The position numbers were made by a program, and so were the translations under genes. Under the pieces are notes generated by a model that was not told the DNA's origin, did no database searches, and was given only the letters and a program-made list of their open reading frames with translations. From Gonapodya sp. JEL0774 (lineage: Eukaryota > Monoblepharomycota > Monoblepharidomycetes > Monoblepharidales > Gonapodyaceae): DNA of 64,000 nt. Below are positions 33,997 to 45,667 of the stretch, in pieces; the first letter of the stretch is position 1, and each line of letters starts with the position of its first letter. The stretch lies in contig JADIIX010000114.1 in NCBI GenBank assembly GCA_027604505.1, positions 1 to 64,000 of the forward strand, written 5' to 3'.

Positions 33997-36900
33997 ATGC
34001 CGCCTCCTCCAATCGCAACGCCCCAGTTGCCGCCCGCCCTTCAGTTACCGGACTCCTCCCTCTCTCTCCACTCGGTTCTCTCAATCGACACATCGCGACG
34101 GCGAAATCTCCACTTTATCGACGATGCAAATATCGTATCCGCAGTCGGAAACGTCGTCGTCCTCTTGAACCTCAAATCCGGAGAGCAGCGTTCTGTGCGA
34201 CCACCAAGAGACGGCGCGGTCGGCGCTATTGCTGTTCATCCCCGAAGGACATTTTTGGCACTCGCGGAAGTCTGTCCCACCCATATAGGCCGTCCAAACA
34301 TTTACATCTACTCGCTTCCGGACCTCGCTCTCATACGCACCCTCCCAGACGGCGCAGAGAGAGGATACGCGGACCTAGCGTTCAATGAAGACGGAACCAA
34401 GCTCGCCAGTGTTGGACTCGATCCAGATTACATGTTGACCGTTTGGAACTGGGATGAACAGGTCGTCATTCTCAAAAGCAAGGCCTTTTCTCAGGTGAGA
34501 GTCAATGAACACAAATGGGGACACGGAATGTGATGGCGATCCTTTAGGAGAGAGGAAAGCATCTGTCTGCTCGCTGCTCTTGCTTTGCAATTGACAGAGG
34601 TGGGGTGGCCTTTGACATCTCCCGTGCAAAGCTATCACCAACTACTTTTGCCCCCCACTCGGAGCATTCGGAACGTCACGTACAAGTCATATCTCATCTG
34701 GAACCTTTCTATTTCTGTCTTTAGGATGTTCTCCGTGTCTCCTTCCACCCCACAGATTCTGGCCAGCTCGTCACCTCCGGCATGGGCCACATCAAATTCT
34801 GGACAATGGCCTCCACCTTCACAGGCCTCAAACTCCAGGGCGAAGTTGGCAAATTCGGCGCCACCGAACTCTCGGACATCTACGCCTTCTTGCAGCTTCC
34901 GGACGGTAAGGTCCTCTCGTCCTCGGAATGGGGAAACCTCCTCCTCTGGGAGGGCGGTGTCATCAAGTGCGAGATCACGCAGACGGCGGGGAAGCGGTGT
35001 CATTCGGGGCGCGTTGAGGTAGTTATGGCCGGTGGGGAGGGGGAGGTGCTCACAGCCGGTGAAGATGGCGTGGTGCGGATATGGGATTTCGAAACCATCG
35101 ACGGGGCAGAAGGGGAACCGCAAGCGGCAGCACCGATCAGTGGCGACGGGGTGGCGGGGATGGACGATTCCGCAAAGTTGGACGTGGGATCCGGTACGAA
35201 ACTCGCGACCGGCGAGACTGGGTCGGGTCCCGCAGGTTCAACTCCCACGACGCCATCCGGTGCGTCCACCACCACAACAAGCACCACCTCGTCGAAAGTG
35301 TTTGCACTTCACCCTGCAGACGAGATCCCTTTAGGTCCCAACGTGCGACCCGTGGATATTGTGCCGGTCCCGTCGACCCCGGACGAGTACCTGGTCCTGG
35401 ACCGGATGGGGGCCCTCCACAGGCTCAACGTCAAGAAGCGTACCTGCGTTATCGTGGTCACAGCACATGCAGGCGCCGTCGTTGGAGCTGCTAGCAGTGC
35501 CGTGGGACATGTTGTGGCATCAGTGGGCGCGGGGGGGACTGTACGAGTGGATCACGTCAGGAGAAAGGCGGTCGTGGCGAGGGGAAGATGGCCTGTGGCT
35601 GGCTCAGCAGTGGCGTATTTGCCAAAGGTTTGTCATCACTTGTTATTTCTGGCATTACTTTTCCCGCTCATATTCTCTTGTGTCCCATTTCCCCTCCACA
35701 CCTGGACCGTGTACTGTGTATATCACGGAATAACCTTCACAGTCTCTGGACCCCCTGGGAACCACTATCGCCCTCGGCTTTGCCGACGGCACTTTGCGCT
35801 TCGTCAACCACGCAAACCCGCAGGGTCCTCCTTCCTCTACCGACACCCAAGGCGACTCACCGTTCAAACTCACACACGTTCTCAAACCCCACTCCACCCG
35901 TATTGTTGCCGTTTGCATCGCACCTCACGGGCGTTTTCTTGCGACGGCGGGCGAGGATTGTACCGTATTTTTTTTTCAGGTGCTTCCTGCAGGGAAAAGG
36001 GGGAGTGCAAGTGAGCGGAGAGTGGAGTCGTTGTCTGGAGAGAGATCGGGACTTCCGCGGGCCGAAATTGACGCTCAATTGGGGTGGTCCAGAGACAAGG
36101 TCCAAATCAAACCTGTTGGATTCGTCAAGCTCCCATCAGCAGTCGCCAGCATGGGGTGGAGCCCAGATAATCACGTGCGGATCGATGCTGTGGAGACCGA
36201 GGTCGCAGAAGGAGGGAGAGACAATGAGCGCCTGAGTAGGGATCTTTGTGTTCCGAGTACGAAGGGGAGGCTTTTAATGGTGCTCCGGGGAGGTCAGGTC
36301 ATGCACGCTCTCGTTCCATCAGCAAGGGAAGTTGATTCGGGAATCAGCTTTCAATTGGACGCGAAGCAATGTCCGGTAGTCGGTTGGCGTTTGGGCGATC
36401 CCGCCCCGGAGTTAACGGCGAAGAGGAGAAAACTGCGGGAGGAAGAAGAGAGGAAACTTGAAGAAGCATCTCAAAATGGTGTGGCGAGGGAAGAAGGAGA
36501 GAGAGGGACAGAAGAGTCAAAAGAACTGGGAGGAAAGAACGACCAAGATGCAGACAAGGGAGCACAAAATCCACCATCCAAGGTTGAGCCGCGAGACACA
36601 TATGAGGATTTAGACTTGTTGGACGCTGTGCCCACCTACGTTTACTACTTGGAAGGCGGGTACTTCCTGCTAGCGCTGAAGACCCTGACGGGAAAGGGGG
36701 AGATTAGGACTTGCAAGTACAGCGAGCCAAATCATTCCCGGTGAGCGTGAAATTTGCTTGACTTTTTTTGCCGTATCCCTTGACTAACGGTGAATCTTCA
36801 ATGGAGCATTATCATGAGTGGGGACGCTCCATTCTCGGTAATCAATGTTTCCCCTTCTGGCAACTACCTCCTGGCTGGTACTGTTGATGGTACCACCTAC

Positions 36901-39900
36901 ATTCAGACTTTCCATGTCGCCCAAGTCACCTTGCAAGGCTGGGTTAACAGTCACGAAACCCTCTCAGAACATCTCATACGTATGAACAACGTCCAGTCCT
37001 CTGCAAGTCCTGGGCAGCTTAAAATCGAAACTGGAATGCGATGGATGACTCATGCACACGACCACATAAGAGGGCAATTGACCGCAGTGGCTCCGACATT
37101 TGATGATGCGTTTGTAATCACAAGTGCAACTGACGGTGGATTGTTGGCATGGGCAAGTACGATGGAGGAACCGATCCAGGCAGAGAGTGAGTAGCGTCTG
37201 GCGATAGTCGGTTTATGAACAATCTGAGCGCAAGGATCACGTGTTTGTTTTTGTGTAGATTCTGCCGTCAACGAAAATATTTCGGTTGATAGTTCAGTAA
37301 CCGTGGGAGTAGAGGACATCACAGACAGTAAGGCTTACAGCCTGGAAGAAGCAAAACTGAAGTCCGAAAAAGACCGTGAACTGAGTGGTGCCGAAACGAA
37401 TAAACAGGTCACCAGAGCGTATATCGCGGATCTGCGCAATGAATTCAAGAAACTGGTCGAAGAGAATGAGAAGGCGCCGGCTGATTGTCAGTTGCCAAAA
37501 TCCGTTTTCTCTGTTGATGCTGGATTAAAGGAGGACATTGGTGAGTGGAAGTTTCTATTTTAGTTTACTCGACGACCCACTCTCCATTTTTGCGCCCACC
37601 CATATTAGAATCATGGACGGAACGAAAACGCGAGTCTTTAAAGAAGGAGCTGCAGTGGCCGTCCGCAAAAGAATCTTTGGGGTTAGAGAAACTACGCAAG
37701 AAGTTCTTGGACAACATTGACACGGAAAGGCTGGAAGTAGGGGCATTTCGGGTGGGTACAACAGCCTGGCTTTATAGTTTCAGCAAACCGATTCAAGTCT
37801 TCAGGGTAAGCACTCCGTGTCAACTTTTCGAACCATAAAACTTCCCGATGCCGTGCGAGCTTTGGTGGCGTCTTCGAAAATCAACCAAAAATCCGCGAAC
37901 ACTGAGCAGGTTCGCGCTTATTTCATACCCTCATTGCATTTACAACGAGTGATGTTCCTGCTTTAGTTATCAGATGGCAAATCGAGGCATCTAACAACCA
38001 CTAAGCCAGCAGAGGGCAACACAAAAGACGTCACAATGAAGCAAAAGAGGTTCGTCGACCAGAAGACTAAACTTGAAGCTCGTAAGCAAGAAAGAGCGGA
38101 ACGAGCAGCTCAGTGGAAAGACCTCCTAGAATCGAAACCTGATGAGAACTATCAGGATCCTCGAGATTTGGGGGCTATTCGTCAGGCTGAGCGTAACATG
38201 GGAGACTACAAGTTGAAATCAGCCGCCGATTATATTGTGCCGGAGAGCGATCGCGTGGATGTGGAAAAGAAGAAGCGGCAGGTGTTGCTTCTCATCGAAG
38301 CAATGCATCGACTACAAGAGGTGGGGGCGCTGTGTTTCGAGATGATTTCAGCTTTGCTCTCAACTTCCGCGCGTAGGGATTTAATCAACAGGTTTTTGAA
38401 TTGAGAGGCAGGAAGGTGTCTCTGGTTGATTTTATATCTTCGCAAACGAGTTTAGCTCTCCGACTCAATGCCGAGCTCACTCTGCTCGGTGAAGCAGTCC
38501 ATGACGAAGTGTGGGAACCCACGATGGATGTGAGTCGACATTGAACTTAGTGAGATAAAAATACCCGAAGCAATGCGAAGTTTCTTTGCAGACTTCGGCC
38601 TTCCCAGAGAGACGTTTTGATGTTAGCAAAAAGGTTCGTTGAAAGCAACTAAACTCTAAGAGTTCACTGCAGAATCAGCCCCCCGCCCCTCCCCTTGCTT
38701 CCTTCCCCGCCGCCTTTCAATTCTCAGGATATTGGCACCTTCCTAGAGACCACTAAACACGCTCTTTTAAATCGGAGGACGGGAGAAGACGGATTGGCCG
38801 GATTTGGCATCGGCTCTTCCGGATCGTCTCCCGGGAATCTCAGTTCACCGGCCGACGTCCTCCCAGTTGCGGACATGATTTTGAACGCACCTTCACCTAA
38901 GCTTATCGAGCAACCCAACCCGGTAGATGGAAGAGAAGGAAGGCCAAGTACCGTGAGCAGAGGTCCAGCTCAGATGTTAGAGGACAATATCAGACGAAAA
39001 ACACTCGCTTTCCGAAAGAATCAGATACAGAAGGTATCGCCCTGAATAATGGCCAATTAAGGTCGATTTGCGGTAATTGGACTATAACTTCACATGTGCA
39101 TGCAGGATATCGCCGCTAAAATTGATGAGTTCGACGAGATGGTAAAAATACTTATGCGTGAGCGAATTGCGCTTCAAGGAGGTGAGCATTGCTGACTTTT
39201 TCTGGAAGTCAGCATACAGAAGTGATATTCTTTGCAATCTGCAGACATCAAGTTTGCACAACTGAGGATGGTTGTTTTATATCGAGAATGGCTTCTTTTG
39301 AAAGAATTCGAGAAATTTGACCATGCATTGGAAGAAAAATTGTTGGTAAAGGCGACGGAAAAGGACGACATTACCGCGAAAGTAAGACATAGCCGGCCCC
39401 CCTCGCAGCATGGCTTTACTGATGAGCATATTATTAAATCGTCAGTTGTGTGATATGCAAACAAAGCTATCCATCAAGAAGGCAGAAGTCGAGGATGTAA
39501 CTGCGCGTTTGAAGAATATCCATGAGGAGTTCAAATCAACTCTGGGTGACAACAACAAGTTCGAAGATATTTTGAGCAAGACCTTCAAGCGGAAAATAAA
39601 GCGCAGTAAAGTTCGTGATGTGAATGTTTGAGAATCGTCAGTACTTTTCATAAACACATCTGGTTCTCAGAAAAGGGGGAAAGTCGGAGCAAACTCGCAG
39701 CAAGGCCAAGGCAGCAAAGAGAATGAGGAGGAAGAGCAAATGTCATCTGAATCCGATTCAGATTTTGAATCCGATCTTGATGACGATGAGGGGAGTGAAT
39801 CCGAGGGCCCGGAATACTGTCCCACAGATTGTGATCCGGCGGTTTATGCCAGTGTGCTGGAGCTTCGAGAACGCAAACTCGATGTCGAAGACATTCTCAA

Positions 39901-41399
39901 TGACATACAAAGGGCAGCCGAGGTAAGGGCGCTTGTGTGTTAATACCTGTCGGTCGTTGTACCCATTGAATTGCAATGCAGGCAACAAAGAAAGAGCATG
40001 ATGCTATTGTGAAGAAGGAACGATCCATTTTGGTTGCTTTTCAAACAGTTGAGGAAGAGATTCAAGCTTTCCAAACTCAGAAACAACAAAAACTGAATGA
40101 AATTCGCGTTGTTGTGCGTCTCATTGTTCGTCGTCCTGTCCACCATCAACCGTGATTGCTTGACTTGCTTCTTAAGGTCCCCTTACGACCACACCAACTC
40201 CTGCATCTTGATACTGTGACAAACACCATGTACGAGGATCTTTCTGAAGCGATTGTATTTTCCAATATCGGTTTGCAACAGCTTCGCTGCCGAATCGGAG
40301 ATCTGCAACGAGAGAAGGCCGATGTCAAGAAGCAACACCGAGAACTGAAAGGCTCCCATGTTACATTTGTAAAAAGCCGGAAAGAGAAAGAAGCGAACGT
40401 AAGTTTTCGTTCGTTCGCGGTAATGTTCACGGTGTCAACTAACTCTGAGAGTGGGTTTCACATAACTCAGCTTCAAGCACTAAGTACTCGATTAATTGAT
40501 GCCCAGATGCTTAAATTCGGGCGCCAAGTTGATCTGGAGAAGCTAGAGCGTCTGGGAGTAAACAAAACAGCCGATGAACTCCGAGATAAAATGGAGCGCG
40601 AAGAAAAGGAACGGTTTGCTGCCATGACGGCAATGGAGGTCAGTGATGTCGTCGACTTTTGACGGCTCTGGTTTTGAAGGTCGATTTGCAGGTCAGGCTC
40701 GGGGAATGGAAGGATGAACTGACCAACGTTGTAAAAGAAAACACTGCACGACTGGAGCGATTATTGAGGCTCAAGGAGCAACAAAGCAGACTTGAAGATG
40801 CTTTAGGGTCCAGTCAATCGAATGTAGTGAGTGAGTGCATTTACCGCAAACGCATGTATGCTTCAATATCCATTCGCCAGACCAACAACTATTCTGGACC
40901 GAATGGCCCGACGTCGCGAAGTGGTGACATTGCACAGCTTCACAATGTCACTGCTGCTCAGGCAAAGCAAATTGAGGCCTTGAAGGGGGAAATTGCTCAC
41001 CTCAACAGCAAGCCGATGAGGGGGAGCTCGCATTCCAACTTCACGAGCGGATCATCAGCTAAGTCAGGAAAGGCACTACCTCATCGGCTACCGTTGCCCG
41101 AAATTTCTAGTACCAAAAAACAGCCTGGGAATGCCCGTTTTGAGGGGTTTCACTCCGACTCTCTCCAGTTTCTCGCAGGGTCCGGTCTCAAACTACCTTC
41201 CCGGCCACAAGCACCCAATGTCCTTGGACTCGAGTCTTCCGATGGATTTAGAAGTGCAGAATACTTCGTGGATGGAAACCAGGACACTAGAGAGGGTTTG
41301 ATTCAGACCAAAGCTGACATCAATGTTGACGGCAAGCACAGCTCTGACAAACCCACGTCGGAAATGAAAATTGAATCATCAGTGAGCGCGACTCAGTAG
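33997..41399 (+). CDS. CFAP44: Cilia- and flagella-associated protein 44 (CFAP44)
   Basis: Axonemal WD40/coiled-coil protein; with CFAP43 it forms the tether linking the inner-arm I1/f dynein motor heads to the doublet. Nineteen exons: 33997-34494, 34725-35627, 35743-36740, 36807-37186, 37259-37540, 37609-37805, 37967-38320, 38392-38529, 38592-38633, 38728-39033, 39106-39181, 39245-39381, 39446-39610, 39671-39922, 39982-40113, 40177-40398, 40471-40638, 40692-40826 and 40881-41399, about 1967 residues. The WD40 part contains [20 protein letters not shown] and [20 protein letters not shown]. The latter half is coiled coil with [35 protein letters not shown] and an acidic Ser/Asp/Glu run (exon 14). 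Human CFAP44 is 1854 residues. Exon 4's acceptor (36806 or 36817) is uncertain. Converges on the next gene. Confidence 0.92.
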
Positions 41400-41647
41400 C
41401 TTTTACGGGCATTGTGCATGCACAAGTTTTAAAGGGACACAACATAAACATAGTGCCGTATCAATTAATTTGAGAAATTCGAGAAGAAGGAAATACAGTC
41501 TTCTCCACGTCCGGACTTCCCTTCAATTCCTTCAGTCACACAAGGGCAAAGCACGATTGCTCTTTCATTGGTATGTACATCACCATCAACTTTCGCGAAG
41601 TCGATCACTCCATTATTTGTAGCTTGACAATGAGTCACTGTGATTGT

Positions 41648-42908
41648 CTACATGGTCATGGTCTCAAATTCTCCCGACCTGTGTGCAGATTCTCTTGATC
41701 TCAGTGATCTTGAGTTGATTCGTACGTCCTGTGTTTTGTAATCGTCTCCAGTGGAGTGCTCAAACACCAGAGCGGACGGAATGGCACCAATTGAGCCTGC
41801 TGGAGGAGGGATGTTTGCGGATTGATTATCTACCGAGGCGCACATGAAGATATTGGGGGAGGTAGCACCAATGGAAACCACTCTCGGAGTTTGCGACAAT
41901 GTGGGGATTTTAAGTGGAGGTTCAGTTTGTTGAATGGATTGTCTTGAGGATCTCCGACTTGCAACTAGCGCACGTGCTTCGATTGAGTCCTCTAACGCAA
42001 CACCCGTCGGTGCACAGTTGTTTTTCATGAAATAAACGCTCATCGTATCATTTTGTTGCCGAACAGTGCGCTTCAGGTCGATTGCACTAGAGAGGTAACG
42101 GACGCGTTCAAAGCGCATTCTTTCGATGTGACCCTTAAAACCGCGAACGACAACATTCTTCGATGAGACATGTGATGAGAAGGCAGCTTCTAGGGTTCTC
42201 AATTCATTTGTGACCTCCTTAGAAGCAGAGCACGTCGATGTCAATATATGGAACGAACCGATGAGATGAAGTGAGGAAGTGGTGCGAAACGTTTGCATAC
42301 CTCCAAGGCTATTCGTAGATCTTCAATTTCTCTGTTCTTGGCGTTCAATTCTTGCTGCGCAGTGGCTTGTGAGGATCCAAAGTCAACAAGCGCGGAAGTG
42401 TGGGTCTCTAAGACTTCCTGTATTTTGCCAATCAGCATCGCTCTCTCGTCGTCAAATTTAGTGGAAGCTTGTTCCATGACAATTTTCTCCTACAAAATGC
42501 CTGGGAGCTACTTGACAGCAATTGCGATCAATAAATTTGCCTCTCACCTTCCGCCATTGGGATCTGTCTCGCTCCCACTGAGCTCTTTGCTCCCCGAGGG
42601 AATTCTCAAGTTGCCCTATCTTCTCCAGGAGACTCGCGACCTGGGTTTGTCCAGCAGAATCCCCAGACAGTTGGTGTGGTGTCCCCCCGTTGTCCCTCTT
42701 CGTTTTCAGGGCCCCATCTTCCTCCACGTTACCTGCAACGACCGTTACAGTGGTTGGCTTCTCTGAAGTCCCACGATATAAGGCAGATTCGCCTTGTTCC
42801 TGCTGATGGATTTGATTTACTGCACCTCCCGAAATGAAAAGGTCTATTACTTGCCATCTTCTCGTTTTCAATGGTTTTCGCACCAAGAAGCTTGTCGACG
42901 TCCATCAT
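41648..42908 (-). CDS. Coiled-coil protein of unknown function
   Basis: About 360 residues on the minus strand, tail to tail with CFAP44. Exons run 42908 to about 42851, then to 42548, 42489-42301 and 42217-41648. The start is MMDVDKLLGAKTIENEKM. Heptad-like segments follow: SLLEKIGQLENSLGEQRAQW, ERAMLIGKIQEVLETHTSAL and QQELNAKNREIEDLRIALE. The C-terminal half is Ser/Thr/Pro-rich. Intron 1 has two in-frame solutions: GT donor at 42850 to an acceptor at 42820 (31 nt), or a GC donor (ATG|GCAAGT, 42854) to 42803 (52 nt). Position beside CFAP44 makes a flagellar role possible, but nothing in the sequence proves it. Confidence 0.65.
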
Positions 42909-43141
42909 AAATGGATGCAGGAGTGGGGAATGCAATGTACAGAGGATCTTCGCACTTCGCACGAGTCGCGAAGACGGTGATTAATTTTGCAGCACTCACT
43001 CTTTTAACTACCGCTAAGCCGAGATATCCATGATGTCACGACCAGTAAACACTTCACAGTTTACATTCATTGTGAATAAATTTGGCTCAGCTGCAGGAGT
43101 GCCACCTACCGAACAGACCCAACAAACCTCTAACCATCCAA

Positions 43142-45600
43142 ATGGCTGCATTCGAAGTGAGCAAGTCGGAAATACACGAAATCTTCCGCAAGCTCAAATC
43201 CAAACGGGAAAACAAAATAGTGTGTTTCTCGACGGGTCGGGCAGTCACGATGAAATCCTGAAAGCGCCACCATTCGACCCGTTCACTTTTTCGCCATTCG
43301 CCGATGCCAGTGCTTTGATTGTAATGCCAAAAATCCAACTTGGTCATCAGTGACGTTCGGAGTGTATCTGTGTCTTGACTGCTCCGCAGTTCATAGAAAC
43401 ATGGGTAAGTTATCTCTCACCGAGCCTGACATGGGCGAGCTAGTGGGTCTTGGAGAAGAGAGAACACAACTTCTTACCGCTTTGATTTCATGCAGGAGTT
43501 CATATTACATTTGTGCGGTCAGTCTCTCTCTCGAATAACTCCCATCTTCCTTTCTCCATGCTCAATTCACCACCGTCCTCTCTATTTGCTGCAAACATAA
43601 TCTATGTAGCTCCACTCTCCTAGATTCATGGACTCTCGACCAGCTTCGCAACATGAAGTGCGGTGGTAACGACCGAATCGCGGATTTCTTCCGGCCTTAT
43701 GGCGGATCTGACAAGTTCAAAGACGCAAAAACGAAGTACACATCCAGACAAGCTCAACTGTATCTGGAGAAGCTCGCCAAGCTCACTGCAGAGGACGCTC
43801 GCCGGTGAGTATGTGTAACCGCTTGACATGAACCAGCGCAACCCTGTAGGGTAAGACTGTGTAGGAAATTGCACTTTTCGTTAAACTCACCAAGTGGAGA
43901 GCTTGCAATTATTGGCGGAAATTTCTGACTCAAAATCTCTGCGTTGCCGCTCCGGTTCCGTTCATCCTTGGGGTTACCTCGCTTCCAAGACACCCCGATA
44001 AAATTATCCTTGACGACAGCGAAGAACTACAAGCAGAAAATGCGCAAGAAGATAAATCGAAAGCGGACTTCTTCGAAACTCACCTCTCTGATCCGGTTTT
44101 GAATGGTCGAGCATCACCGTCCGTGGCCCGCTCAGGATCGCCCGCGCTCTCTCGTTCCGGAACTCCGACTGTTGCTCCGCGTGAGAGCTCACCGTCGTTG
44201 CCACATGTTAGCACGCCGACTAGCCGCAGTAGCAGCAGTACAAACATTTCAGGATCTCCTCCTCGCCCAACACCACATTCTCCCCCTCCAGCCACCACTC
44301 CACCGGTCAGCGCTTTTTCCCCTGCACCACCAGTCGTGAAGCCAACGAACTCGACCGCAGATTCCACCACATCGGATGCTACCCCCGACGAGACGACTAC
44401 TTGGGCTGTCGAGAGATCCACAACCCCCAAACCCCAGGGGCCTATTTATCCCTTGAATTCGTCCCCCTCCGCCGAACAAGGCAGCATCCTTATGCACGCG
44501 CCTGCACCCTCGCCATCCCATGCTCCCGCTATCCGTTCCACTCTCCTAACCACCAAGAAGAAGGGTCTTGGAGCGAAGAAGGCAAACAAAGCAGCCGCAA
44601 TAAACTTTGAGGAAGCCGAGCGTCGTGCCAAAGAAGAGGAGGCCCGGATCAGAGAAGAGGACGAGCGACGGAAGGCATCTGAGGAAGAGACGAGGAAGCT
44701 CGACCCCTTCGCGGCAGCACTGACTGGCTCCAGCGCCGGCTCCGGATCCGTCGGTGCGGGTCGTCTTGCATATGTGGATCCCACTGTACCACCGGGATCT
44801 AGAACGCCCAATCAACAAAAGGCGAACGACGAAGCGATGGATAGGTTAGGTATGGGTATGGGAAGAATGGGTTTCGGTTTCGATCCCACGGCAGGTTCGC
44901 AAACTGGCGCGGCAATGGGGGGGGCTATTCGAAAGTCCACCACGACGGCTTACACACCAAATCCGGCTCCCACCATTGGAGGCGGTTTCGGCTTCGGTTT
45001 CGGCGGCTCTTCTGCAAGTGAACCTCCTTCGGACACCGCAGAGGCACAAAATCGATTTGGAAAAGCCAAGGCCATCAGCTCGGACATGTACTTTGGGAGA
45101 GGCAACCACGTCGACGAGGGAGGGTGAGTTCAGTGGATTTCTCGGTTCTCAGAACGATTGCCGGTAACCCTGGATTGTGCGTGTTTGAATTCTACCATCA
45201 GTGCGGAAGCGCGCGATAAGCTCCGGCAATTTGAGGGGAAATCTGGATTTGGGAGTGCCGATTACTATGGCCGAGATGAGGGGTGAGGTGTCATTTCGTT
45301 TCTCCCACTGGATGGAATGTATTGACACTACCGAGTGATCGTGCAAGGATTCAACCTTCTTCATCTCCTACCGGTGCGAATCTCACGGATATGGCCAGTG
45401 TGGTCGGTTCGAATGCCGCCGATTTTGCGCGCCGGTTTTCTTCGCAAGCGAGGGACGAGCTGGATTCTCTATCGCGTGTCGCAACTGTTGCGGGCGGGAA
45501 GTTGGCACAAGCCTTGCAAGATTTTCAGGTGAGTTTGACATGCCAGATCGAGGAAGATAAATATGCTGATTTTCGTCGCCCAAAGCGCGGAGGGAGGTAG
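43142..45600 (+). CDS. GLO3: Glo3/ARFGAP2-3-type Arf GTPase-activating protein
   Basis: Stimulates GTP hydrolysis on Arf1 in COPI vesicle traffic at the Golgi. Exons 43142-43219, 43311-43404, 43496-43517 (22 nt), 43610-43804, 44020-45123, 45202-45282 and 45348-45600 give 608 residues. The ArfGAP zinc finger is [20 protein letters not shown] then [20 protein letters not shown], with the catalytic Arg in HITFVRS. A long Ser/Pro/Thr-rich linker and a charged helix ([20 protein letters not shown]) follow. The C-terminus carries Glo3 regulatory-type motifs, [11 protein letters not shown] and [11 protein letters not shown], which point to ARFGAP2/3 (Glo3) rather than Gcs1. I end it at 45598-45600 by reading through a GTGAGT after LQDF. 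Splicing there would put the C-terminus antisense to the neighbouring gene. Confidence 0.9.
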
Positions 45601-45667
45601 TTTTACTATACTGAGAATGTAATGCGTACACAGTGCGCGAATTGATATCAAAATGACTACGCGATGT

